Notes: generated by a model from the letters alone, not told the origin. A DNA stretch of 64,000 nucleotides from Excoecaria cochinchinensis (GCA_947683425.1 CANTUQ010000055.1:3460001-3524000); one strand, 5' to 3'; positions 33,856 to 43,896 are shown, counted from the first letter of the stretch. A program made the numbers and translations.

Positions 33856-34624
33856 GTTTATGGTTCGAGATTTCGATTTGAAAATACCTCTTTTAATATT
33901 TATGATTAAAATTTAATTCATAAATTCGCTTTCTCCCAAATTTGCATTTGCATATCATTAGAGCCTTAGAATACGCTAGTTTGGTCCCTCTTCTAGCCTC
34001 GGTGCGTTCCTGAAGCACCTCCTCATTTTCACTCAATTTGGGGAAGTGTTAAGGATAATCACCAGCCCAAGCCACGTACCTCAATGGTATATTAAAATGG
34101 TGACCCGATCGGTCGCTACGCTCGTGATGAGCTAGACCCGTCGGCAGGGATCATGCTTGGGTAGCCTCAAAGAAACATCTCCCTTGTCCAAAGCTCATGT
34201 AATGGCTGTAGTCACTTTCCATAGGTGAAATGAACCTTAAATCTCATGCTTGCTGTATGGATCTTTATGTATTGGACGAATCCAAATATCTCACTCGGTA
34301 ACCTAGCCAAAGGCTATCATGCCCCGGTAGGGCCATGTCGAAATTTATGGACCATCCGAGTACATAACGATCGTTATCCATCCGCTTGTACATTAGCATA
34401 GGAGTGTTATGCTGCCGGTTTTTCGCCGCGCACCATACGCGTCCATTGGGTCCCTCGTTGACCCTTGGGCTAATCCCACCTAGGAAAGAGACTGCACGAC
34501 CACGGGTGTGGGAGAAATAAGGGTGGAAGGACTTACTTGCCTGCTTGTGCTCTGTAAATGTGGCATATCACGATCATGCATTTTACCTACATTTCATGCA
34601 TCATTCTAACTTTGGTCCCTGCAG
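33856..34624 (+). other. Conserved leader of Tat A with splice acceptor
   Basis: Non-coding; long matches to the leaders of B and C. It ends CTAAC (34606-34610), TTTGGTCCCTGCAG (acceptor AG at 34623-34624). The first ATG after this acceptor is the one at 34753 that starts MANSPRG, which fits a spliced gag mRNA. The donor may be the CTGAGGGTAAA site in the (now deleted) 5' LTR. Confidence 0.6.
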
Positions 34625-34752
34625 CCATCATAGATCTGCCCAGGTGGACTAGATCACCAACCGGGCGACTAATCCGAGTTCTTACTCCTGAGCCGTCAGA
34701 TAGAGAGGGTCTGCCGGAGATTTTATCAGAAGTAGGTGGCACAGTATCTCAG

Positions 34753-36927
34753 ATGGCAAACTCACCCAGGGGGGAAGATGCCACCAGGGCCATGATTGCC
34801 GAAGAAGTGGGCCGCCGTTTCGAGGAATTCGAGGGCAGGATGATGAATATGTTGGCCGCTTTTGCACAGCAGAAAGCTCAGCCGAATGCCCCCCAGAATC
34901 CTCCTCCTCCTCCAATAAGACTGAACGAGCCTGAAGAAGAAAGGGTTGAAAGGCGGGAGGAGCCCGTTAGGCCGCCGCCGATAGAGTTAAGATCAGTGGC
35001 TTCGGGAGAGTTGAGAAGAAGGCCAGTGCTGAGAATTGATGACGATAGAGATATCGAGGATGATAGGCTGAGCATGGTGTCTGAAAAGGGGAAGGCACCT
35101 CAGGCTGATGATTTTATTTTGAAAAAGATGGAAGAGAGGTTCGAGGCCATGGCTCGTATGATAGGCAGAGCTCACGGGATGAATCCTGAGGATAGGGACC
35201 TGGACGGAGAGGACCCGATCCCTTATAATTTCAAGATGCCGGATGTGCCGAAGTTCGATGGTACTTCTGATCCTACCGCACATGTGAAGCAATATTCTCT
35301 GGTCATGAAGGGGACCACGTTGTCCAAGAAGCAGAAAGTGGAATACTTTTGTCTAAGTCTGACCTCTCATGCCATAGATTGGTATCACGGCCTTGACCGC
35401 CGCACTAAAGAAGATTGGGATCTGCTCACTGAGGAGTTTCTGAAACAGTACGACTGTAATACCAGAATGGAGGTGACTCTGAAAGATCTTGAGCTACTCC
35501 AGCAGAAGGCCGGGGAATCCTTCCACGAGTACCTTACCCGATGGCGGAACCGAGTAATGGAGATGCGCCGAAAGCCTGATACCCAAGATCAGATTCGTCT
35601 TTTCATTAAGAATGCGAGCCCGTACTTGAAGGAGGGACTGAGGATGAAGGGGTTAAAGGACTGGGAGTCTCTCAAAGATATAGCCATCGAAGCGGAAGGG
35701 GAATTTTTGACCCGAAAAGCTAACAATGATAATTTTGCCAAAAGGGCTAACCCCGGTCAAGGAGCCAGTAGGCCGGCGGGTCCCAGTAACAGCACTAGAA
35801 GAATGGGTGAAGTGTCTGCTACTGAGGTAGCCACCCAGAGGAAGTTTTCGAACTTGGGGAGACCATTATCCTGGGTCTTGAAGAGACTGATGAAGGAGGG
35901 AAAATTGTGTCCTCTAACTCCTAGGCCAGCTCCGACACAATGGAAACCGGGACATAAGGACAACGAATTCTGTGCATTCCACCAGTACTCGAGCCATATC
36001 ACTGATAAATGCAAAGCACTTCGGCACTCGATTCAAGACTTGATCGATAGCAAGCAAATCTCTGACCCTGAGAGGAGAGAAGCTGAGAAGAAGCCTGATT
36101 ATAATGCTGTACCCCCACCTGTGTTTATGATCCAATCTAGCCTGCCAGAGTGGTACGTGCTACAAGATCTGTATGGGAATGAGGAATCTGCTGTCAGTAA
36201 TTCCGAGGATGAGAAGGAGAGAGCAGTTGTGGCGACTCTTGATTGCTGGTCCAGCAGTGAGAGCGGTGGAGAAGCCGAGGGTGAAGAAGGATTGAACCTT
36301 GATCTGTGGGGCTCCGATGGAGAAAAGGGAGAGATAAGCGCTGTCACTAGGAGTGGAAGGGTGATCCCTGAGGTTGCAAAGCTGCCTGAGCCGGTACAAC
36401 CATTGGCAGAGAAAGAGCCAGAGGAGGAACAGATTATAAAGCAATTGAAGAAAACCACAGCTCAGATATCCATTTGGGATCTGTTGAGGCAGTCCCCCTC
36501 TCATAGGCAGAAAGTAGTAGAGGCTTTGGTTGAGGCCACAGTTGCCACCACTATTTCCCCATCAGAGCTTTTGGGTCTAATCAAGGGAGGATCCGAGGAG
36601 AGGTTGATCTTTTCCGATGCTGATTTACCGGCAGAAGGCCGTAATCATAACCGACCCTTATACATTAAGGCGCAGATTAGCGGCAAGCACACTGCTTGCG
36701 TTATGGTGGACGATGGGTCTTCTATCAATGTATGCCCTTTGATAGCTTTGCAAGCTTTTGGCTTAAGCGAGGATATGCTCAGCGGATCCGACCTGACTAT
36801 CACGGCCTACGATAACTCGAGGAGGCAAGACTCAGGAACCTTCAAGACTTTGGTCAAGACCGGACCTATCGAAGTGGAAGTTGATTTGTGGTTCTGCCCA
36901 TTCCTGCTAATTTCTCGGCTTTGCTAG
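34753..36927 (+). CDS. gag-pro: Tat A Gag-protease
   Basis: I chose ATG 34753 (MANSPRGEDATRAMIAEEV) because it is conserved in element C and is the first ATG after the likely splice acceptor; the frame is open from 34558. Counting from 34558, the Gag capsid domain lies at about residues 222-390 (PKFDGTSDPTAHVKQY, AIDWYHGL, FLKQYDC). A zinc-finger-like CAFHQYSSHITDKC follows near 470, then an acidic linker and an aspartic protease with VDDGSSINVCP (D718). Gag would form the particle, and protease would mature Gag-Pol. The protease ends out of frame: the normal continuation (PANFSALLGRPW) is in the pol frame, so a one-base loss near 36885-36888 separates protease from pol. Confidence 0.9.
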   Translation: MANSPRGEDATRAMIAEEVGRRFEEFEGRMMNMLAAFAQQKAQPNAPQNPPPPPIRLNEPEEERVERREEPVRPPPIELRSVASGELRRRPVLRIDDDRDIEDDRLSMVSEKGKAPQADDFILKKMEERFEAMARMIGRAHGMNPEDRDLDGEDPIPYNFKMPDVPKFDGTSDPTAHVKQYSLVMKGTTLSKKQKVEYFCLSLTSHAIDWYHGLDRRTKEDWDLLTEEFLKQYDCNTRMEVTLKDLELLQQKAGESFHEYLTRWRNRVMEMRRKPDTQDQIRLFIKNASPYLKEGLRMKGLKDWESLKDIAIEAEGEFLTRKANNDNFAKRANPGQGASRPAGPSNSTRRMGEVSATEVATQRKFSNLGRPLSWVLKRLMKEGKLCPLTPRPAPTQWKPGHKDNEFCAFHQYSSHITDKCKALRHSIQDLIDSKQISDPERREAEKKPDYNAVPPPVFMIQSSLPEWYVLQDLYGNEESAVSNSEDEKERAVVATLDCWSSSESGGEAEGEEGLNLDLWGSDGEKGEISAVTRSGRVIPEVAKLPEPVQPLAEKEPEEEQIIKQLKKTTAQISIWDLLRQSPSHRQKVVEALVEATVATTISPSELLGLIKGGSEERLIFSDADLPAEGRNHNRPLYIKAQISGKHTACVMVDDGSSINVCPLIALQAFGLSEDMLSGSDLTITAYDNSRRQDSGTFKTLVKTGPIEVEVDLWFCPFLLISRLC

Positions 36928-39900
36928 GAAGACCCTGGTTTCATAAACTAGGAGGAGTGCCATCCACACTGCATCAGATGATAAAGTTCCCGAACGAAGG
37001 GGAGGTGGTGACTATCAAGGCGGCCAGGGAAAACCAGGTCTCAGCGCTAGAAATTGCCAATCAGCCATTCAGTGGTTTCCATGTATCTATGATAGAGGAA
37101 GTGCACGGATCAGGAGGTAGCCCGGCTGTGGTTAGTATGATGAGGAAGATGCACTATCTTCCTGGGGCTGGATTGGGTAGAAGCTCCCAAGGGCTGCAGA
37201 CCGCGATCACTACTCGAGGGCAGAAGAACCGGAAAGGTCTGGGGTACAGAGGTGGTTTTGGCAAGAAGAGGGTAACAGACAGGATCCCCCACATTTCAGA
37301 AAGCTTTGTCCCCGCATCCTCAGTATGTGCTTATACTGGTGAAGATGAACCGCAGTGGGTAGATGGGAGGATTGTCCCTGGCTTTGAAATTTTTAATGAT
37401 GTGTATGACTGGAACGTCGGGTTTGTCAAGACCGCTGAAGGCTTTTGGGATGAAGAAGTCATGACTCAGGGGATCACTTGGGACAAGTGCGAGCTTGAGG
37501 AGGTCGTTACTGAGAAAATGGTAGCTGCCAGGCTGAAAGGAAAAGGGAAGATAGCAGATTTAGAGATGGGACTGAAGGATTTGAAGATTTCTTCCGACGC
37601 GCCTGAAGGGCCTCTGCTAAATCAAAAAATCAGTGAGCAAGCTACGACAGCGTCCACCTCGGGAGCGGCAGAAGAAGACTCTAGCTTAGACTGTCTTTTT
37701 ATTCCAGAACTCTTTTATGATGTAAATGATAACAATAATATTATCAATAAGATGAACAATTTCACTTATTTGTGCGATGTTTCTGATGTTTTCAACATGC
37801 ATGAACATGATCATATTCCATCAATTTTTGACATTGACTCTACTGGCACAACGCCTTTTAATCTTGGAACCTCGGAAAATCCGAGAGAAATTCTAATAGC
37901 ATCAAGTATAACTCCTGAGGAGAGAAAAAATTTTGAGAGAATAATAACAAAACATGAAAAAGTCTTTGCCTGGACCTACGAGGATATGCCGGGGATTGAC
38001 CGAGCCGTGGCGGAGCACGCCATTCCGACTTACCCAGATTGCAGGCCTGTGAAGCAGAAGTTGAGAAGACTAAGGCCAGAATGGGCTGACAAGGTTAAGG
38101 AGGAAATTCGACAGCAGATCGAAGCTAAGTTTCTGGTGGAAGTCCAGTACCCTACTTGGCTGGCGAATGTGGTTCCTGTGGCTAAGAAGAACGGAAAGGT
38201 CAGGGTGTGCGTGGATTATCGAGATCTTAACAAAGCCTGTCCTAAAGATGATTTTCCACTACCTCATATTGATGTATTGATAGACAGCGCCGCCAATTGC
38301 GCGATGTACAGCTTTGGGGATGGATATGTGGGCTACAACCAGATCCTGAACAAGATAGCTGACCGGGTTAAGACTGCTTTCATCACAGAGTGGGGTACCT
38401 ATGCCTATCGGGTTATGCCTTTCGGCTTGAAGAATGCGGGGGCCACATACCAGAGGATGGCGACCAAGATCCTAAGCGACCTGATTCACAAAGAAGTGGA
38501 GGTCTATGTTGATGATATGATGGTCAAATCAGCCACCCGAGAAGGACACTTTGAAGCTCTAGAGAAGTTCTTCACCAGGATCGACAAGTATAATCTGCGA
38601 CTTAATCCCAAGAAGTGCATTTTCGGGGTGACTTCAGGAAAGCTGTTGGGACATGTCGTCAGTCAGAGGGGGATAGAAATTGACCCCGATAAAGTGAAAG
38701 CTATCAGAGAGATGCCGGTGCCACAGAAAGAGAAAGATGTAAGGAGCTTCCTAGGCAAGCTGCAGTATGTTAGCCGGTTTATTGCGAAGCTCACTTCGAT
38801 ATGCGAACCTGTTTTTAAGCTACTTAGAAAGAACCAGCCCGTAATCTGGAATGAAGACTGTCAGAGAGCCTTTGATAATATCAGGGAGTACCTGTTAAAT
38901 CCGCCAGTACTAAGACCTCCGCAACCTGTCAAACCGCTTATTCTGTACCTGGCAGTGGAAGACGGTTCAGTGGGCGCCATGATGGCTCAAGAGGATGAAT
39001 TTGGGGTGGAGTTTGCAATTTATTACCTCAGCAAGAAGTTTCTGGCTTACGAAATAAAATATGCTGAAGTGGAGAAAATCTGCCTTGCAGTGATTTGGGC
39101 ATCAAAAAAGCTAAGACATTACTTCCACTCATACAAGGTTCAGGCCGTAGCCAAACAGAATCCTTTAAGATATTTGCAGGAGGCACCATCTTTGCTTGGA
39201 AAGATGGGTAGGTGGCTGCTCTTGCTACAAGAGTTTGATGTGCAATACATCACCCGCAAGACTATTAAGGGGCGAGCTGTAGCCGAATTTCTTGCTGAAC
39301 ATCCTATCCAAGGGGACACCCCCGAATTTACCTTTCCTGACGAGAGCATAGGCGTGATTTCTGTTCAAGGATGGCAGTTGCATTTCGACGGGGCAGTGAA
39401 CAACAAAGGAGCCGGAGTCGGAATCATCCTGACGACCCCAGATAATGAAAAACTTCCTCTCGCTAAGAAACTGAGATACAAGGCAACCAACAATGAAGCT
39501 GAGTATGAAGCATGCACCTTTGGGTTAGAAGCTTTGGCTGTATTGGGGGCAAGAAACGTAGAGGTATTTGGTGACTCGTCCTTGGTAATAAACCAGACCC
39601 GAGGTGAGTGGGCTGTTAAGGAAGAGCGATTGGTCCCCTATGTTCAATATCTGAAAGGGATATGTGGGCAGTTTGAGACTTGCACTTTCCACTTTGTGCC
39701 CAGAGATGAGAACCGTTTGGCTGATGCGTTGGCAACCTTAGTGTCAATGTGGGATAACCCTGAAGGAGTGACCATGAAACCAGTGCTAATTTCGAGCTCT
39801 GATAAGCCCAGTTTTGAAAACGAGCCTGTGATGGAACTAGAGGCGTCAGATGGGAAGCCATGGTACTTTGACATCATGAATTACTTGGAAAGCGATAGAT

Positions 39901-41105
39901 TTCCAGAGGAAGCCACTGAAAAAGACCAGAGGATGATACGTAAGTTGTCTACTCAGTTCATATCCTTGGAAGGGGTGTTGTACAGGAGACGATCAGATGG
40001 CATTCAGCTCAGATGCTTCAATGAAAGAGAAGCGCGCAAGATAATGGAAGAAACCCATGCAGGGGTCTGCGGGGCCCACATGAATGGCTTGACCTTGGCT
40101 AAGAAGATAATGAGGCAAGGCTTTTATTGGCTTACAATGGACACTGATTGTTCAAAGTATGTCAAGCAATGTCAGTTATGCCAGCAATACGCGGACCTGA
40201 GACACCTGCCGGTGTCAGAGCTACATAACCTAACGTCACCTTGGCCGTTTGTCGCTTGGGGGATAGATATCATTGGAGAGATTCGCCCTATGGCGTCCAA
40301 TGGGCACAGATATATCATAGTCGCGATCGACTACTTCACCAAATGGGTCGAAGCAGAATCCTTCAAGAAAATTGACGCGAGGGATATGGCCAGGTTCATA
40401 GAAAGGAATTTGATCTGCAGATATGGCCTCCCTCATCATATAGTGTCTGATAATGGAGTGCAGTTTATGGGAGAGACCAGAAAACTTCTTGAGAAATACG
40501 GTGTTGAGCATCATAAGTCCTCTCCTTACCGACCGCAAGCGAATGGAGCAGTAGAAGCCGCCAATAAGAATGTGAAGAAGATCTTGTCCAAGATGGTCCA
40601 AACCTACAAAGACTGGGCTGAAAAGTTACCCTTCGCCCTGTGGGGATACAGAACGACAGTAAGAACATCCACAGGCGCTACTCCTTTTTCCCTGGTGTAC
40701 GGAACAGAAGCAGTATTGCCAGTAGAGATAGAACTCAAATCTCTAAGGGTGGTCATGGAAGCCCAAATCCCGGAGGCCGAATGGGCGCAGCAGAGGTTGC
40801 AGCACTTGAACTTACTGGATGAGAGTAGGCTGAAAGCTTATTATCATAATCAGATATATCAGAAGAGATTAGCGAGAACTTTCGGAAAGAAGGTGAGGAA
40901 GCATCCGTTAAAAGAAGGGGACTTGGTGTTCAAACAGATGAGGCCAGGGATACCAGACATCAGGGGGAAATTCAGACCTACTTGGGAAGGGCCCTACATC
41001 CTTAAGAAGCTATTGTCCAGAGGGGCTGCAATCTTATCAGACAGCGATGGGAACGAATTCAAAGAGCCAGTCAACGTCGACAGACTCAAAAGGTTCCACG
41101 GCTAA
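36888..41105 (+). CDS. pol: Tat A Pol: G-patch, RT, dual RNase H, integrase
   Basis: 1405 codons without a stop. Order by residue: end of protease (LPIPANFSALLGRPWFH), G-patch at about 84-125 (MRKMHYLPGAGLGRSSQGL), RT at about 400-570 with YVDD at 540-543, a first RNase H that lacks a normal catalytic start (LYLAVEDGSVGAMM, near 686), and an archaeal-type second RNase H (HFDGAVNNKGAGVGI, D834; NNEAEYEAC). Integrase follows, with an H-H-C-C finger and D1127, D1188, E1223 (spacing 61 and 35). The C-terminus ends KEPVNVDRLKRFHG. The first codon is GTG, not an initiator: pol is expected to be made as part of Gag-Pol. It looks otherwise functional; it overlaps gag-pro by 40 bases in another frame. 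Confidence 0.95.
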   Translation: MVLPIPANFSALLGRPWFHKLGGVPSTLHQMIKFPNEGEVVTIKAARENQVSALEIANQPFSGFHVSMIEEVHGSGGSPAVVSMMRKMHYLPGAGLGRSSQGLQTAITTRGQKNRKGLGYRGGFGKKRVTDRIPHISESFVPASSVCAYTGEDEPQWVDGRIVPGFEIFNDVYDWNVGFVKTAEGFWDEEVMTQGITWDKCELEEVVTEKMVAARLKGKGKIADLEMGLKDLKISSDAPEGPLLNQKISEQATTASTSGAAEEDSSLDCLFIPELFYDVNDNNNIINKMNNFTYLCDVSDVFNMHEHDHIPSIFDIDSTGTTPFNLGTSENPREILIASSITPEERKNFERIITKHEKVFAWTYEDMPGIDRAVAEHAIPTYPDCRPVKQKLRRLRPEWADKVKEEIRQQIEAKFLVEVQYPTWLANVVPVAKKNGKVRVCVDYRDLNKACPKDDFPLPHIDVLIDSAANCAMYSFGDGYVGYNQILNKIADRVKTAFITEWGTYAYRVMPFGLKNAGATYQRMATKILSDLIHKEVEVYVDDMMVKSATREGHFEALEKFFTRIDKYNLRLNPKKCIFGVTSGKLLGHVVSQRGIEIDPDKVKAIREMPVPQKEKDVRSFLGKLQYVSRFIAKLTSICEPVFKLLRKNQPVIWNEDCQRAFDNIREYLLNPPVLRPPQPVKPLILYLAVEDGSVGAMMAQEDEFGVEFAIYYLSKKFLAYEIKYAEVEKICLAVIWASKKLRHYFHSYKVQAVAKQNPLRYLQEAPSLLGKMGRWLLLLQEFDVQYITRKTIKGRAVAEFLAEHPIQGDTPEFTFPDESIGVISVQGWQLHFDGAVNNKGAGVGIILTTPDNEKLPLAKKLRYKATNNEAEYEACTFGLEALAVLGARNVEVFGDSSLVINQTRGEWAVKEERLVPYVQYLKGICGQFETCTFHFVPRDENRLADALATLVSMWDNPEGVTMKPVLISSSDKPSFENEPVMELEASDGKPWYFDIMNYLESDRFPEEATEKDQRMIRKLSTQFISLEGVLYRRRSDGIQLRCFNEREARKIMEETHAGVCGAHMNGLTLAKKIMRQGFYWLTMDTDCSKYVKQCQLCQQYADLRHLPVSELHNLTSPWPFVAWGIDIIGEIRPMASNGHRYIIVAIDYFTKWVEAESFKKIDARDMARFIERNLICRYGLPHHIVSDNGVQFMGETRKLLEKYGVEHHKSSPYRPQANGAVEAANKNVKKILSKMVQTYKDWAEKLPFALWGYRTTVRTSTGATPFSLVYGTEAVLPVEIELKSLRVVMEAQIPEAEWAQQRLQHLNLLDESRLKAYYHNQIYQKRLARTFGKKVRKHPLKEGDLVFKQMRPGIPDIRGKFRPTWEGPYILKKLLSRGAAILSDSDGNEFKEPVNVDRLKRFHG

Positions 41106-41496
41106 AGACCAAAATAAAAAAAAGAAGAGAATAAAATGCCCTGCAAGTCGAAAACCGAAAAAAGGCGGCTATGCTAAAATTGGGCGCCTCGACAGGGTGA
41201 AAACCGAAAAAAGGCATCCTGTGCAAAAATTAGAGGCATGAGAGAAAATGTCCGATCGTGAAAACCCGAGAGGGCCGATTGGTAACAGGAGTTGATGCTG
41301 TTAAAATTTGGTTTCATGTATTGATAGCGCATAAGCAGCTGAGTAAATGCCAAAACTGATCATGTATGCTGAATTTATCTAGAAATATACACAAAGCTTG
41401 TGAAAAGGATGAATATTATTCTTTTCACTTTTTGTCGTTTTCTAGTTCTGCCTTAAAAAGAAATGTAGCACAAAAGAAATACACATGTAGGCTAAG
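41106..41496 (+). other. Tat A post-pol spacer
   Basis: Non-coding; has two related segments with 'cgaaaaaaggc' (41155-41166 and 41208-41217) and matches 30366-30760 of element B. It lies downstream of both pol (plus) and the antisense gene (minus), so it should hold both 3' ends, but I cannot assign a polyadenylation site. Confidence 0.5.
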
Positions 41497-42701
41497 CTAG
41501 GTTCTGCTGCTGCTCTCGCCGATCAGATGCTTGAGCCCTCGAGTCCTATTATCGGAGGCTGGGCTGAGAATCCACTTCTTGTACCCGCTGGTTGAGGACG
41601 CAGAATGATTGCCAAACCTCGGGATGACGGTCTTCACAGGTAATCTACCCCATAACTCATGATACCGGGAAGCAAATGCGACCGAGAGATCTCCTCCTCG
41701 GAAGGACAGGGGAACCCTCACTATATCCTGGGTCATCCCAAGCTGCCGTGTACATCGCGAGGTGATGCAGAAGGTGGCCTGGCGGAGGCCGCAGAGGGGA
41801 ACGCAACCCGATGACCCATCTGTGACCGCGTGAGACAGCGGGAGCCAGGCGGATGTAAAACTGATATCGTCATCTGACAGCTCGCCAAATCTGGTAATAC
41901 CTTCACCAGCCGTGGCACAACCATACAGTCGCCTGCGAGGCAGGAAATGGCTCGGCGAGTACTGCGGAGTGACTCGAGGGGGTGGCTCAGACAGCATCTT
42001 CAATTTCTCTTGAAGCCAGATCTGAAAAAAAAAAATAAAAAAAAAAAAAGCCGCTGGAGTAAGTAGGATTTGCTTCAGGCAAAAATAAGGCACGGGGTTG
42101 TGTGAAAATCCGAAAGGACGCACCTCCCGCAAAGAAAAGCTAGTGTGAAAATCCATAAGGGACGCACTACCTTTAAAATAATGACGTTCCTGGAGTAATA
42201 AGGGGCTACCGGTAAAGGTTGTGGTGGACCCAGAGCTCACAGCATCCAAACTCAAGATGGTTTCGGCCAAGACAAGTGGTAGGGGTGACAACCCCAGATG
42301 AAAGTCGCTCAGAACTCCAAGCAGACGAAAGTCACCTGTCAAGCCTCCTGGAACAACAGTAAGGAAGTTCACCATGCAGAATAGGAACGTGATACTTACC
42401 CGATAGGTAGGGATGTCAGTGAACTGATCTAGGGCCTCGATCAGTGGCTCCAGAGAAAAGGAGGGAACTGGGCTCCCAGGATGGAAGCCAATTCTTCAGA
42501 AAGAGGGCACAGTTCCTGATAGGTGAACTGGAAGACGTGAAATCGGGGGTTCCAGAAGTGGGAAGCCGCCAGGAGGAGGTTCTGGTCGATTTTCACCCGG
42601 CACAGATATTTCAGCCCAGCCAAGGAGGAAAGGGCGCCTTCTCCCCAAGTGTGTTTGTCATCTAAAATACGGTGCATCCTTTGAGCAGGAGGGGAAAACA
42701 T
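41497..42701 (-). CDS. Tat A antisense gene, DUF7745-like (plant mobile domain family)
   Basis: On the minus strand, from MFSPPAQRMHRIL (42701). It has the pattern KIDQNLLLAASHFWNPRFHVFQFTYQELCP with LSEELASILG, typical of the DUF7745 / aminotransferase-like plant mobile domain. After a one-base frameshift near 42455 it continues IEALDQFTDIPTYR, FLFCMVNFL and TTTFTGSPLLLQ. A probable intron (42189-42022; acceptor with a long T run and CAG, donor decayed to GAACGT) precedes IWLQEKLKMLSEPPP, then ELSDDDISFTSAWLP, to SSSRT. Without splicing the frame also stays open. Antisense accessory genes at this place are known in Grande and Retand. The molecular function is unknown. The frameshift suggests that this copy is damaged. 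Confidence 0.65.
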
Positions 42702-42778
42702 TTTGAGAAGAATAAAAGCCCAAGGTGCTGGAAAAAGAAGAGACAAGAAAATTCTGCAGATTTTATAAGGAATGGTCA

Positions 42779-43010
42779 CCGACGGCCTAACCACCCCTAT
42801 ACAGAGACGGTCTGCCCGCCTCTCTACGGAGACGGCCTGACCGCCCCTCCATATGGACGGCCTGCCCGTCGGAAGTCCACCGGGCAGAAACATGCGTCAT
42901 CATTGCATTCATCACGCGCATTAAATTGCATTTACTTCGCGACAGACGGCCAGCCCGTCGGTCGCTTGTACAGACGCCCTGCCCGTCGGTCACGAAATTA
43001 TATATAAGGG
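42779..43010. promoter_or_regulatory. Palindrome-rich, possibly bidirectional internal promoter
   Basis: Dyads of the type GACGG-CC-CGTC and ACGGCC-AGC-CCGTCGG cluster at 42779-42990. A TATATATAAGG box follows at about 42999-43009 and is also TATA-like on the minus strand (TATATATAA). Downstream on plus lies the spliced leader of the accessory gene (43897); on minus lies the antisense gene. The 3' LTR has the same dyads followed by TATATAAGG (47528-47536). Confidence 0.6.
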
Positions 43011-43201
43011 CGAGTGACAGACGGCGCAAACGTTGCTGTCCCTTTCTTCTTCCTCTCTTAAGCGGTTTTTAAGCAGCTTTTAGCGATTTTTGAGTCTTTT
43101 CTTCTTATTTTTTCGCGATTTCTTCGTTTTTTCGCATTATATACTCACCCGGTGCCCGGATATTTATATTTCTCCAGTTTCTACACTCCTTCGGATTACA
43201 A

Positions 43202-43895
43202 GTAAGTAAAAAATAATTATTACTTTCTTTTGCTTTTATTCAATTTATTTCTACATCCTTTCTTCTTTTAACTTAAAGAGGTTTTAGATGATTTTAGAAT
43301 TTAGGGGGAATGCTGCCCATTTTTCTATATCGTCTTAGTGCAACTGAATCTGAACCTTTTGCATGATCACATAGAAGTAGAATTTTTTTTCTATTATCTT
43401 GGTGTGCATAATTTGCTTTTGCGGCCTGAGGCCACTGTTTTTGTACTGTTGGGGGCACACTCTTGCCGGGGTGCGCCCCATTTACAGGCATTTAATGTTG
43501 CTAGGGCCTGAGGCCTATTGTCTTGCTTTTTCACGCAGGAGGTTGGGCACATCCCTGCCGGGGTGCTGCCCAAATTTTTATCTTTTATTCTATAATTGAA
43601 TATTTATTTACTTTCCCAGTATGATGCATGCCTTAGGACTTAGAAGGCCCATCTTTATTCGCTTTAATTATCTCCGTGAGGATTACATGTCCCTTTGCCA
43701 TGATGCGTGCAAGGCATGTTAGGATATTTTCATAGACAGGGTGTTTGCTATTTTTATCTGTCATATTTTTTTTTTTATCTCATGTTGGGCCGCCATTGCC
43801 CTGTTCAGGCCTAGATGGACCTTAGATTTTGGAAAACAAACCTGATAATGCTTGTTTTGCCAAGTTTTCGCTATCTGACTCCTTCCTTTTTACAG
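43202..43895 (+). other. Probable 5' untranslated intron of Tat A accessory gene
   Basis: Donor ACAA/GTAAGT at 43202, branch-like CTGAC near 43876, acceptor TTCCTTTTTACAG ending at 43895, one base before the ATG at 43897. The sequence between is T-rich and without a significant frame. This would join a leader starting shortly after the TATA box at about 43000 to the coding region. Inferred from sites only. Confidence 0.6.
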
Positions 43896-43896
43896 G

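Noticed and set aside
36883..36927. Programmed -1 frameshift between protease and pol
   Set aside because: No standard slippery heptamer or obvious downstream pseudoknot; a one-base loss is simpler. Kept only as a question in the findings.
41733..41924. Further short frames inside the antisense gene and pol of Tat A
   Set aside because: Shadows of the real frames, with no independent start context or domain.
42348..42399. Apparent 52-base intron (GTAAGT ... CAG) in the antisense gene of Tat A
   Set aside because: The frame runs straight through it with family-like sequence (TYRVSITFLFCMVNFL), the phases of the two ends do not match, and 52 bases is short for a plant intron.
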